A stretch of DNA of 64,000 bases from Rhizobiaceae bacterium (GTDB lineage: Bacteria; Pseudomonadota; Alphaproteobacteria; Rhizobiales; Rhizobiaceae), in NCBI GenBank assembly GCA_029233925.1, contig JARGOX010000018.1, positions 62,001-126,000 on the forward strand. The letters are read 5' to 3'. The translations under genes and the position numbers were made by a program. The notes beneath the pieces were generated by a model. The model worked only from the letters and a program-made list of their open reading frames with translations. It searched no databases and was not told where the DNA came from. This document shows, one piece after another, positions 7,367 through 16,228 of this stretch. Positions within the stretch are counted from its first letter, which is position 1. Each line of letters opens with the position of its first letter.

Positions 7367-8815
7367 ATGAAACGCGGCTTTTTCATAAATGGTTCGTGGC
7401 AGCGACCGCCACAGGCTGAAGTCTTTCAGGTGAATGAGCCTGCAACCGGCAAACCCGTCGGTGAGGTGCTCCTGGCCGACAAGGCAATCGTCGATCAGGC
7501 CGTTGAACGCGCCGAGAAGACCTGCGCGCAAATGGCTGACCTTCCGGCAAAGGAAAGGGCGGCCATTCTGGAACGGGCCGCCAGCCTGATGGAGCAGCGG
7601 ATAAGGCCGATGGCGGTTCTTCTGACCCGTGAGCAGGGCAAGCCGGTCTCGGACAATGTCAAGGAAATCCAGTTTGGTGCGGAAGTGCTGCGCTATTATG
7701 CCGGTGAAGCTCTGCGGATCGGCGGTTCGATAAGGCCCGCCTCCGCGCCGCACATCAGAAATCTGGTCACCTATCATCCAATTGGCGTGTGTGCGGCGAT
7801 CGTTCCCTGGAACTATCCGGTTGATCTCTACAGCTGGAAGGTGGGTCCCGCCATTGCCGCCGGTTGTCCGATCGTGATGAAGTCACCCCATGAAACGCCC
7901 TTCGCCATCGCCATGCTGGTCGATTGCCTGCATGAGGCAGGATTGCCGGCCGGTGCGCTGGCGGATCTGGCGGGGTTGGGACCGATTGCCGGTTCTGCCC
8001 TGTCGTCGCATTCGAAAGTTCGGATGATTTCCGCGACGGCGTCCATTGCCGCCGGACAGGACATCATGCGCAATGCGGCGGGAAATCTGAAGCGGGTGAA
8101 CCTCGAACTGGGCGGTCATGCGCCCTTCATCGTGCTGCCTGATGCCAATGTCGCGGAAGCGGCAAAAGCGGCCCACCGACGCAGCTTTTCCAATATGGGC
8201 CAGATCTGCATCACCGTGAACCGGATTCTGGTGGCCCGCGAGGTTCATGCGGCCTTTTCCGAATGTCTTGCTGAGCTGGCCCAGTCGACACAGCTTGGGG
8301 ATGGTCTGGAAGAGGGCGTGCAATACGGACCGGTGCTCAACGAATCCGTCATTCAACGGGTTGAAGCCCATAAGGTCGACGCCCTGTTCAGGGGGGCGAC
8401 GCTGATCGCCGGTGGCATGCGTTCTGAGGACGGCGACCACAGGCACGGGCATTTTTACCGACCGACAGTGATCGACAATGCACCGCTCGACAGCCTGCCC
8501 ATGAGCCAGGAAACCTACGGACCGCTGGCCGCCATTGCCGCCTATGACACGGTTGAAGAGGTGATTGGCATTGCCAACAGCCTCGAGTTCGGTCTTGCGG
8601 CCTATGTCTATGGCGAAGACCTGGAACGGGCATGGTCCGTCGCCGAGCGTCTCGAGTTCGGAGCGGTGGGTGTCAATGTCAATGATACCAGCGAACTGCA
8701 AGCGCCCTTTGGCGGCTGGAAGATGAGCGGCATGGGCCGCGAACTGGGTCCTGAAGGGCTTGATGCGTTTCTGGAGCCCAAACACATCAAGCTGCGTGTG
8801 CGGCGGCGGGACTGA
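7367..8815 (+). CDS. NAD(P)-dependent aldehyde dehydrogenase
   Basis: A 482-aa enzyme of the ALDH superfamily, normal length. Oxyanion Asn149 (IVPWNYPVDL), general base Glu247 (RVNLELGGHAPF) and catalytic Cys281 (FSNMGQICITVNR) are all present, so it should be active. The usual FTGS loop that touches the cofactor reads ISATASIAAG, so the conserved Gly is replaced. It is last in the + strand operon and converges with the - strand operon 30 bases later. It may oxidise a semialdehyde formed from the imported compound. The closest family look is succinate-semialdehyde/betaine-aldehyde type, but the substrate is unknown. Confidence 0.9.
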   Translation: MKRGFFINGSWQRPPQAEVFQVNEPATGKPVGEVLLADKAIVDQAVERAEKTCAQMADLPAKERAAILERAASLMEQRIRPMAVLLTREQGKPVSDNVKEIQFGAEVLRYYAGEALRIGGSIRPASAPHIRNLVTYHPIGVCAAIVPWNYPVDLYSWKVGPAIAAGCPIVMKSPHETPFAIAMLVDCLHEAGLPAGALADLAGLGPIAGSALSSHSKVRMISATASIAAGQDIMRNAAGNLKRVNLELGGHAPFIVLPDANVAEAAKAAHRRSFSNMGQICITVNRILVAREVHAAFSECLAELAQSTQLGDGLEEGVQYGPVLNESVIQRVEAHKVDALFRGATLIAGGMRSEDGDHRHGHFYRPTVIDNAPLDSLPMSQETYGPLAAIAAYDTVEEVIGIANSLEFGLAAYVYGEDLERAWSVAERLEFGAVGVNVNDTSELQAPFGGWKMSGMGRELGPEGLDAFLEPKHIKLRVRRRD

Positions 8816-8845
8816 GTTCCGCGCCGGATACCAACAAGACAGGCT

Positions 8846-9787
8846 CTAACGCTCACCCTTGCGGTAGGGCGCCATCAGGGCCTGCGGCACCTTGGCGCGG
8901 CGCGACATGACGACCAGCGCGACGATGGACAACACATAGGGCACCATCAGGAAGAGTTGATAGGGAATGGCGCTTTCGATGACGTGCTGCAGGCGCAATT
9001 GATAGGCGTCAAACAGCGCAAAGAGCAGCGCGCCCAGCAGGGCCTTTCCCGGCCGCCATGAGGCAAAGACCACAAGGGCGATACAGACCCAGCCGCGCCC
9101 CTGCACCATGGTCGGGAAAAAACTGTTGAAGGTTGCCGTTGTCAAAAAGGCACCGCCAAGCGCCATCAGGGCGCTTCCGGCAACAATTGCACCGATGCGG
9201 ATGCGGACCGGGTTCAGCCCCTGGGCTTCGACCGCATGGGGGTTTTCTCCGGTCATGCGGATGGCCAGACCCAGCGGTGTTCGCGCCAGCAGATAGGCCG
9301 TCAGCAAAACCGTAAAGAGGGCAAGATAGGTCGGTGCTGTCTGGGTGAAAAACGCCTCGCCGAAAAACGGGATATCCGACAGGCCCGGAATGGCCAGCGG
9401 CTGGAACGGCTCAATGGTCGGCGGCGACGAGGTGACGGGCAGGGACAGCCGATAGACATAATAGGTGAGGGATGAGGCAAACAGCGTGATGCCCAGACCT
9501 GTGACATGTTGCGACAGCCCCAGCGGCACCGTCAACAGGGCATGCAGCAGGCCGAACAGGCCGCCGCACAGGGCCGCGACCAGGAGGCCTATCCACAGGT
9601 TGCCACCCTGGTAGACCGTCATCCAGGCCACCATGGCCCCAAGGGTCATGATGCCTTCGATGCCCAGATTGAGAACACCGGCGCGCTCACAGATCAGCGC
9701 ACCCAATGTGCCGAAAATCAGCGGCGTGGCGATGCGCAGGACAGCGCTCCAGAGACTGGCGGTTGCAAAAATGTCGAGAGCTTCCAT
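8846..9787 (-). CDS. ABC transporter permease, second BMP-type importer (YufQ-like)
   Basis: Last gene of the - strand operon, 313 aa and hydrophobic throughout. Segments GTLGALICERAGVLNLGIEG and GLSQHVTGLGITLFASSL are characteristic of the small permease of nucleoside BMP importers. Its ATG shares one base with the stop of the preceding permease (TGATG). The protein is clearly different from the + strand equivalent at 3499-4395, so this is a second transporter and not a recent copy. Confidence 0.92.
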   Translation of the reverse strand: MEALDIFATASLWSAVLRIATPLIFGTLGALICERAGVLNLGIEGIMTLGAMVAWMTVYQGGNLWIGLLVAALCGGLFGLLHALLTVPLGLSQHVTGLGITLFASSLTYYVYRLSLPVTSSPPTIEPFQPLAIPGLSDIPFFGEAFFTQTAPTYLALFTVLLTAYLLARTPLGLAIRMTGENPHAVEAQGLNPVRIRIGAIVAGSALMALGGAFLTTATFNSFFPTMVQGRGWVCIALVVFASWRPGKALLGALLFALFDAYQLRLQHVIESAIPYQLFLMVPYVLSIVALVVMSRRAKVPQALMAPYRKGER

Positions 9788-10836
9788 CAGCGACGCACCC
9801 GGTAGGTCGTGAACAACAGGGAGACCAGCATGGTCAGCAGCGAAATCGATACGATGACATCGGCAATGAAACTGGGCACGCCGAGCGCCCGGCTCATGGC
9901 ATCGGCACCGACAAAGACGATGGCGACAAAGAGGGCCGTGATCACCACACCGACCGGGTGGAGAGCGGCCAGCATGGCAACGACAATGCCGGAATAGCCG
10001 TATCCCGGAGACAGGTCGAGGGTCACATAGCCCTTCAGGCCGGTGACTTCGATGGCGCCGGCGAGACCTGCCATGCCGCCGGAAATGCAGGCAACGCCAA
10101 GCAAGGTTCTGCCGAGTTTTATCCCGGCAAAGGATGCCGCCTTGGTGTTCAGGCCGGCCGCCTTGGTCTCCATGCCGAAGACGGTGCGCGACTGGACGAT
10201 CCAGATGACGAAGGCTGCAAGAATGGCGATGATCAGGCCGATGTGCAGGCGGCTTCGCGACAATAATTTCGGCAGCATCACATCAGAATCGACCGGCACG
10301 GATTGCGGCCATCCGAAGGCCAGTGGATCCTTCAGCGGACCCTCGATCATCATGGAAACAAAAAGCAGGACGATGAAATTGAGGATCAGCGTGGTCACCA
10401 CCTCATCGACACCCAGCCGGAGCCTTAGCAGGACAGGCCCAAGCAGCAGCAATGCGCCAGCCAGCATGCCGGCCAGCATGATGAGGATGATGGCCAACGG
10501 TGTGGGCAGGCGAGCAGCCATATTGTGACCCAGCCAGGCGGCAACCAGCGCCCCGGCATAGAGTTGGCCTTCACCGCCGATGTTCCATAGCCTGGCGCGA
10601 AAGGCGACGGCAGCGGCCAGCCCGGTGAGGATCAGCGGTGTGGTGCGGGTCAGTGTTTCGGAAATCGAAAGCCGCGAGCCGAAGGCGCCCTTGACCATGG
10701 CCGCATAGGCGTCCAGCGGGTTGACCCCCGCCAGGGCGATCAGGCCGCCGGATAGCGCCAGGGCAATCACGATGGCGATGATGGGCGCTGCCAGCAACAG
10801 CGCCAGGGAACTCTGTGTGCGTCGCTCAAGCCGCAT
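9787..10836 (-). CDS. ABC transporter permease, second BMP-type importer (YufP-like)
   Basis: A 349-aa inner-membrane permease. Diagnostic segments are ARLWNIGGEGQLYAGALVA, LRLGVDEVVTTLILNF and GYGYSGIVVAMLAALHP, all standard in the large permease of this importer class. It overlaps the end of the ATPase gene by 11 nt. It works with the permease at 8846-9787 and the double ATPase. Confidence 0.93.
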   Translation of the reverse strand: MRLERRTQSSLALLLAAPIIAIVIALALSGGLIALAGVNPLDAYAAMVKGAFGSRLSISETLTRTTPLILTGLAAAVAFRARLWNIGGEGQLYAGALVAAWLGHNMAARLPTPLAIILIMLAGMLAGALLLLGPVLLRLRLGVDEVVTTLILNFIVLLFVSMMIEGPLKDPLAFGWPQSVPVDSDVMLPKLLSRSRLHIGLIIAILAAFVIWIVQSRTVFGMETKAAGLNTKAASFAGIKLGRTLLGVACISGGMAGLAGAIEVTGLKGYVTLDLSPGYGYSGIVVAMLAALHPVGVVITALFVAIVFVGADAMSRALGVPSFIADVIVSISLLTMLVSLLFTTYRVRR

Positions 10837-12349
10837 GCGATGCCTCCCAGATGCCGGCCATCATCAGCCCGACGGTTCGCGAATCCGCATCCTCTGCTGA
10901 CAGAGGAGCTGAAAGCCGCCCCTTGAAGATCGCCTGTATGGTGTCGGACAGGGCAAGCACCTCATCGAGGTCTTCTGAAATGAGCAGGATGGCCGCGCCA
11001 TCCTTGCGCGCCGCGAGCAATTCGGCGTGAACGGCGGCAATGGCGCCTTCATCCAGCCCGCGTGTCGGTTGATTGGCGATGATCAGTTTTGGCGAAGCGG
11101 CAAGATTGCGTCCCAATATCATCTTTTGCATATTGCCGCCTGACAGCAGGCCGGTTCTCGTGTCGGGCGCGGCGCCCCTGATATCAAACCGATCAATCAG
11201 TTCCGTCGCATAATCGCGGCAGCGGGCACGATTGACAAAACCGTAGGCCGAGAACCTTTTTTCGTGGATGCGTTCCAGGACGGCATTTTCCCAGATCGCC
11301 ATCTCCGCAATGGCGCCTTCCGTATTGCGGTCTTCGGGGATGCGCCCGGTGCCGCTGGTCACCAGCATGCGCGGCGAAAAGCCATTGGCCTGGTTGCCAT
11401 CATAGACAAGTGCGCCTGTATCGGCGCCCCTGAGACCACAGGTCAATTGACCCAGCGCCGCCTGGCCATTGCCGGAAACACCGATAATGCCCAGTATCTC
11501 CCCGGCGCGAACGGTAAAATCAATGCCATCAAGCAACTTGCGACCATCTTCCACAATGTCGACCTTGCTGGCACTCAGAATATTTCTGCCGGGCGCCTGG
11601 TCTGTGCGCACGGGCCGCACAACCCGCCTGCCGACCATCAGTTCGGCAAGTTCTGCGCGGTTTGTGTCGCTTGTGCGTTTTTCTGCCACGGTACGCCCAC
11701 CGCGCAAAATCACCACGCGGTCCGATGCGGCCATGACCTCGGCCAGCTTGTGCGAAATGAAGATGACGGACAACCCTGTGTCGGTCATGCCGCGCAGGGT
11801 CTGGAAAAGCTGTTCGGCTTCGATCTGGGTGAGAACGGCTGTCGGTTCATCCAGGATGAGAATGCGCGCATCGCGATAGAGCGCCTTGAGTATCTCCACC
11901 CGTTGCTTCTCGCCGACGGAAAGATCGGCAACAAAGGCATCCGGCTCCACCTGCAGGCCGAAACGCTCTGAAAGCCCGCGCAGCTTGGCTGCGGCCTGTT
12001 TGCGCCCAGAACGCAGCAGTCCAAGTCGCTCTGTCCCGATCATCACATTGTCGAGCACGGTGAGGTTTCCGGCGAGGGTGAAATGCTGATGCACCATGCC
12101 GATGCCGGCCTCGATTGCGGCGCGCGGTTTGCCCGGCGGCAGGATTTCTCCAAAAGCGCTGACCTGTCCACCATCGGCGGTATAATGCCCGAAAAGCACA
12201 TTCATCAAGGTCGTTTTGCCCGCGCCGTTTTCGCCCAGCAGCGCCAGCAATTCGCCTTTTCCAAGCGTCAGGCTGATGTCGTCATTGGCAATCAGCTTGC
12301 CGAAATGTTTGCTGATATGGGCCAGTTCCAGCACGGTTTCACGGTTCAT
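10826..12349 (-). CDS. Double ATP-binding protein of second BMP-type ABC importer
   Basis: A 507-aa protein with two fused nucleotide-binding domains. Domain 1 has Walker A GENGAGKT (39-46), signature LSVGEKQRVEIL and Walker B ILILDEPTAVLT, so unlike the first cluster's ATPase the signature is intact. Domain 2 has the degenerate loop GVSGNGQAALG and the signature LLSGGNMQKM. The start overlaps the amidase stop as ATGA. It energises the two permeases that follow. Confidence 0.94.
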   Translation of the reverse strand: MNRETVLELAHISKHFGKLIANDDISLTLGKGELLALLGENGAGKTTLMNVLFGHYTADGGQVSAFGEILPPGKPRAAIEAGIGMVHQHFTLAGNLTVLDNVMIGTERLGLLRSGRKQAAAKLRGLSERFGLQVEPDAFVADLSVGEKQRVEILKALYRDARILILDEPTAVLTQIEAEQLFQTLRGMTDTGLSVIFISHKLAEVMAASDRVVILRGGRTVAEKRTSDTNRAELAELMVGRRVVRPVRTDQAPGRNILSASKVDIVEDGRKLLDGIDFTVRAGEILGIIGVSGNGQAALGQLTCGLRGADTGALVYDGNQANGFSPRMLVTSGTGRIPEDRNTEGAIAEMAIWENAVLERIHEKRFSAYGFVNRARCRDYATELIDRFDIRGAAPDTRTGLLSGGNMQKMILGRNLAASPKLIIANQPTRGLDEGAIAAVHAELLAARKDGAAILLISEDLDEVLALSDTIQAIFKGRLSAPLSAEDADSRTVGLMMAGIWEASHAA

Positions 12350-13779
12350 CTGTCAGCTCCTGCGATGGATGCAGGAAAAGTCCACGGGTCTGCAGCTTCC
12401 ATTTGATGGGCGATATCGAGCAGCAACAGGTCGGAACCAATCGGTCCAATCAACTGCAGGGCCAATGGCATGCCGGACCGGTCAAGGCCGCGTGGCAGGC
12501 TGAGCGCCGGCAGGCCGCCGATATTTGCCAGCGGTGTGCGTGGCGCAATTGCGGTCATATGGTCCCAATGGGCATCTGCATTGCCATGATCCATTGGCAT
12601 GGCCCCGACCTTGGGCGCTGAATGAGCCAGCATGGGCATGGCGATAGCGTCGACCTGTTCAAACATCTGCCAGCATCCATGGGCGAGGCGTGCTGCCCGC
12701 ACATCAGCCGCAAAAAGGCTGGCGGCTGTCATTTGCCGGCCTTCATCGGCGATGGCGGCGGCTATCGCACTGATCTCTGCGTCTGCAATCTTCATCTCGT
12801 CAAGCATGCTGGCCAGCGATACCGACAGGATGGTGCATATGAGCGTTGCTGCTTCCTGAGCAAGGGCGTCAAGCGCATCGACATTCACATCAACAATGGT
12901 ATGTCCCTGGGATTCCAGCAGCGCGGCACTTGAGCGGATGGCTTCAGCCTGCTCTGGTCCGATGCCGCCGGGCGCCGTGTCGACAAGACCGATACGCAAT
13001 CGCCTGACCGGTATGCCCGACAGGGTCAATTCGCCGTAGGGGCCCATCGTATTGCCGGAGATGGCGACCAGAGCCGTGCGGATGTCACGAACAGATCGCG
13101 CCAGAACCAGTTCACCGGTGATGCCCATCAGGTGATTGCCGAATTGCGGCGCATTGGAGGTCAGCCCGCGCGACGGTTTGAGACCCACCAACCCGCAACA
13201 GGCCGCGGGAACACGAATGGAGCCGGCGGCGTCGCTGGCATGGGCGAGGGCGACAATGCCGGATGCGACTGCACTGGCGGCACCGCCGGAAGAGCCGCCG
13301 GATGAATATTCCGGGTTCCACGGATTGCGGGCAATGGGACCACCCGCTGGTTCGCTGGTCAGGGCCAGTCCGAATTCAGGTGTTGTGGTCACGCCAAAGG
13401 GCAAAAGCCCGGATTGACGAAACCGCTTGAAAATCACGCTGTCCTGTTCGGCCACAGGCACACGGCTGGCAAGGGCTGGCGAGCCGGCATGGACCGGCAG
13501 GCCTCTGGCCGCATTGCTGAGGTCCTTGGCCAGAAAAGGCAGGCCTGCAAAGGGCGCATTGCGCGCATGAGAGCTTTTGTCGGCGGCAAGGCGGTCAAAT
13601 GCGGAGGCTGCCTCAAGCCCCATTTCTTCATCAAGATGGCACAGGGCGCCAAAGGGATCGGATTTTGCTCTGTCGAGACTGGCTTGCATCACAGCCGTGG
13701 CGGTTGTCTTGCCATGGCGGATAGCTTCCGCGAGCGCTGTTGCGTCCGCGAAAGCTGTTGGGTGGCCTTCAGGCTGCAT
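12346..13779 (-). CDS. Amidase-signature-family hydrolase
   Basis: A 477-aa enzyme of the amidase signature (GatA-like) family. The Ser-cisSer-Lys triad is complete: Lys85 (LPFLAKDLSN), the cis-Ser in SSGGSSGGAAS (about 164) and nucleophile Ser187 (DAAGSIRVPA). The family hydrolyses carboxamides and ureido or allophanate-type bonds. Lying between the BMP binding protein (8-nt gap) and the ATPase (ATGA overlap), it is part of the transporter operon. It probably acts on a ring-opened product or on an imported amide. It is not the tRNA amidotransferase subunit, since no gatB or gatC is nearby. Confidence 0.9.
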   Translation of the reverse strand: MQPEGHPTAFADATALAEAIRHGKTTATAVMQASLDRAKSDPFGALCHLDEEMGLEAASAFDRLAADKSSHARNAPFAGLPFLAKDLSNAARGLPVHAGSPALASRVPVAEQDSVIFKRFRQSGLLPFGVTTTPEFGLALTSEPAGGPIARNPWNPEYSSGGSSGGAASAVASGIVALAHASDAAGSIRVPAACCGLVGLKPSRGLTSNAPQFGNHLMGITGELVLARSVRDIRTALVAISGNTMGPYGELTLSGIPVRRLRIGLVDTAPGGIGPEQAEAIRSSAALLESQGHTIVDVNVDALDALAQEAATLICTILSVSLASMLDEMKIADAEISAIAAAIADEGRQMTAASLFAADVRAARLAHGCWQMFEQVDAIAMPMLAHSAPKVGAMPMDHGNADAHWDHMTAIAPRTPLANIGGLPALSLPRGLDRSGMPLALQLIGPIGSDLLLLDIAHQMEAADPWTFPASIAGADR

Positions 13780-13787
13780 CGGGCAGC

Positions 13788-14765
13788 TCAGGAAGGTTCG
13801 TTATTGTCGATCGGTACTTCGAACGTGCCGGCCTTGATGGCTTCGCGCTTGGCTTCCATGGCAGCGATTGCTTCAGCCGACAGGCCATCGGGCACAAAAA
13901 TGATGTCATTGCCACCATGTTTCATGAAGGAGAACTCGGTGTAATCCTTGCCCACCGGATTTCCCGCTTTCACGTCGGCGACAATAGCGTCAACGGTTGG
14001 ACGGAAATTCCAGATGGCATTTGCAAAGACAGTGCCCGGGTAACGGGGCGTGTAATCGATCAGTGACCCGATGGCCAATACGCCATTTTCCTTGGCGCCA
14101 TCGGCGGTGCCAATGCGCTCACCAAAAACCACGTCCGCTCCCGCATTGATCTGTGCGATCGCCGCTTCCTTGGCCTTGGGCGGATCAAACCATGCGCCGA
14201 TAAAGCCATTGAGGAATTTGGCGTCAGGATTGACTTCCTTCACACCGCCGCGAAAGGCGTTGATCAACAGGTTGACTTCGGGGATCGGATAACCGCCGAC
14301 GGACCCGAATGTATTGCTTTTGCTCAAAGTGCCGGCCAGCATGCCAGCAAGATAGGCGGCTTCGTGATTGCGGGTGCCAAAGACCCCGAAGTTGTCACCG
14401 ACCGGGCCGCCGGATGATCCCATCAGGAAGGCGACTTCCGGATAGTCTGCGGCCACCTGGCGTGCCTCGTTTTCAACGGCATAGGATTCGCCCCAGATCA
14501 GATCGGCGCCCTGTTCCGCATATTCGCGCATGGCCCGGGCATAGTCCGTGCCTGAAACACCTTCGGAAAAGACATATTCGATGACACCGTCATTGGCGGC
14601 CGATTGCAGTGCCTCGTGAATGCGTGAATTCCAGGCATTTTCGACCGGCGAGGCGTGAATGCCTGCAACCTTGATTGTGTCGGCGGCGAGCGCGGGAACG
14701 GCAAGCATTGGGAGCATGCTGGCCGCCATTGCGATCACATGGCGCCGTGTCAGAAACATTTTCAT
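13788..14765 (-). CDS. BMP-family ABC transporter substrate-binding protein
   Basis: A 325-aa periplasmic binding protein. The N terminus MKMFLTRRHVIAM followed by a hydrophobic stretch ending AVPALAAD looks like a twin-arginine or Sec signal peptide. ATG 14765 is chosen because it begins this signal; the longer frame to 14843 only adds unlike sequence. Family features include the segments GTRNHEAAYLAGMLAG and GADVVFGERIGTADGAKENG. It is distinct from the binding protein at 1-753, so the two importers probably have different ligands. A hairpin (14796-14812) lies upstream, between it and the deaminase gene. Confidence 0.93.
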   Translation of the reverse strand: MKMFLTRRHVIAMAASMLPMLAVPALAADTIKVAGIHASPVENAWNSRIHEALQSAANDGVIEYVFSEGVSGTDYARAMREYAEQGADLIWGESYAVENEARQVAADYPEVAFLMGSSGGPVGDNFGVFGTRNHEAAYLAGMLAGTLSKSNTFGSVGGYPIPEVNLLINAFRGGVKEVNPDAKFLNGFIGAWFDPPKAKEAAIAQINAGADVVFGERIGTADGAKENGVLAIGSLIDYTPRYPGTVFANAIWNFRPTVDAIVADVKAGNPVGKDYTEFSFMKHGGNDIIFVPDGLSAEAIAAMEAKREAIKAGTFEVPIDNNEPS

Positions 14766-14795
14766 AGTGTGAACCCCTGTGTTCATGAAAGGGCA

Positions 14796-14812
14796 GGCGG
14801 CGTGATGCCGCC
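14796..14812 (-). promoter_or_regulatory. Hairpin between deaminase and BMP binding-protein genes
   Basis: A perfect 6-bp GC stem (14796-14801 with 14807-14812) with a 5-nt loop lies 31 bases before the binding-protein start, in the 161-base gap after the deaminase stop. There is no U-run. It may shield the downstream mRNA or separate the two expression levels, which is inferred. Confidence 0.35.
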
Positions 14813-14926
14813 GGTGAATTATTCTTTTTGCCCTATTGGTCAAATTGCGGCGTGTCGGCGAAAATTGTCAAGTGGACCTTTGGATAAATTTACGTGCTGG
14901 CAACGGCTTGCAGGCCTTTTGCGCCT

Positions 14927-16228
14927 CTAAGCGGTGCCGGCGTGGTCAATGGGTGCATATTGCGCACTGTCCAGCGCCGCCGGGCGGTCCGGCAGGTTGA
15001 GCGTGGCAATCTTCGGCGCGGTCTCGCTGATGATCCGGCCATTGCGCAGAACTGCAAGGCGGGTGGCTTTCAGCCGGATGGCCTCAATCGGATCGCGGGC
15101 CTGAAGCAGCACGCAATTGGCCGAGCGGCCCGTCTCAATGCCGTAGTCCTCCAGCCCCATGGCACGGGCGGAATTGACCGTAATGGCGTCGAAAGCCTGT
15201 TTCATGGCATCCACCGACGTCATCTGACTGACATGAACGGCCATATGGGCCACTTCAAGCATGTCGCCACTGCCCAGCGAATACCAGGGGTCCATGCAGC
15301 AATCCTGTCCGAAAGCAACATTGACGCCATGGGCCAGCAGTTCAGGAATGCGGGTGATGCCGCGGCGCTTGGGATAGGTGTCGTGGCGGCCCTGCAATGT
15401 GGTGTTGATCAGCGGGTTCGGAACGGCATGGATCTGCGCTTCGGCGATCAGCGGCAGCAACTTCGATACGTAATAATTGTCCATGGAATGCATGGATGTC
15501 AGGTGCGATCCCACCACCCGGCCCTGCAGTCCGAGCCGCATGGTCTGCGCCGCCAGTGTCTCGATATGGCGCGACATCGGGTCGTCGGATTCATCACAGT
15601 GAAAATCAACCCGCAGGCCCCGCTCAGCGGCGATTTCGCAGAGCCGCTTTACCGAAGCGGCGCCATCGGCCATGGTGCGTTCAAAATGCGGAATGCCGCC
15701 CACCACGTCGACGCCCTTGTCGAGTGCTCGCAACAGATTTTTTTCCGCATTGGCAGAGCGAAAAAGGCCGTCCTGGGGAAATGCCACCAGTTGCAGGTCG
15801 ATATAGGGTCGGACCTTCTCACGCACCTCCAGCAGGGCATCAACGGCCAGCAGCCTGTCGTCACAGATATCGACATGGCTGCGAATGGACAGAAGTCCTT
15901 GGGCAACCGCCAGGTCGCAGTAGCGCAGGGCGCGCTCAACAACGGCTTCATGAGTCAGCAGGGGTTTCAGCTCACCCCAAAGCGCAATGCCCTCAAGCAA
16001 GGTGCCGGAGCGGTTCAGCCGGGGCAGCCCCAAGGAGAGCGTTGCATCCATATGAAAATGTGGATCGATGAAATGTGGTGACAGGAGATAGCCGGCAGCG
16101 TCGATTGTCCTGTGGGCCGGTGCATCAATCGCTGACGCTATGGTCTCGAACTTTCCCGCAGATATGGCAATATCAATTCCATTGCGCCCGTCGGGCAGGT
16201 TGGCATTCTTGATCAACAGGTCCAGCAT
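14927..16228 (-). CDS. codA: CodA-family deaminase with the 5-methylcytosine-type active-site substitution
   Basis: A 433-aa amidohydrolase closely resembling E. coli cytosine deaminase CodA along its length. With a constant offset of four, the catalytic set lines up: metal ligands His57 and His59 (DPHFHMD), His210, catalytic Glu213 (FHCDESDD), His242 (GSHLTSMHS), Asp309, and substrate-binding Gln152 (AFPQDG). The residue matching CodA Asp314 is Cys310 (FGQDCCMDPW). Loss of that Asp is the published mark of enzymes that also deaminate 5-methylcytosine to thymine. ATG 16228 follows an AAAGG site; the longer frame to 16285 adds non-homologous sequence. It heads the - strand operon. Confidence 0.92.
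   Translation of the reverse strand: MLDLLIKNANLPDGRNGIDIAISAGKFETIASAIDAPAHRTIDAAGYLLSPHFIDPHFHMDATLSLGLPRLNRSGTLLEGIALWGELKPLLTHEAVVERALRYCDLAVAQGLLSIRSHVDICDDRLLAVDALLEVREKVRPYIDLQLVAFPQDGLFRSANAEKNLLRALDKGVDVVGGIPHFERTMADGAASVKRLCEIAAERGLRVDFHCDESDDPMSRHIETLAAQTMRLGLQGRVVGSHLTSMHSMDNYYVSKLLPLIAEAQIHAVPNPLINTTLQGRHDTYPKRRGITRIPELLAHGVNVAFGQDCCMDPWYSLGSGDMLEVAHMAVHVSQMTSVDAMKQAFDAITVNSARAMGLEDYGIETGRSANCVLLQARDPIEAIRLKATRLAVLRNGRIISETAPKIATLNLPDRPAALDSAQYAPIDHAGTA

Noticed and set aside
4392-14765. Rut or reductive pyrimidine degradation pathway
   Set aside because: No RutA, RutC-type, dihydropyrimidinase or beta-ureidopropionase gene is present; only loosely related hydrolases are.
14894-16081. 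395-codon open frame on the + strand
   Set aside because: It is antisense to the CodA-family deaminase, whose catalytic residues align with E. coli CodA.
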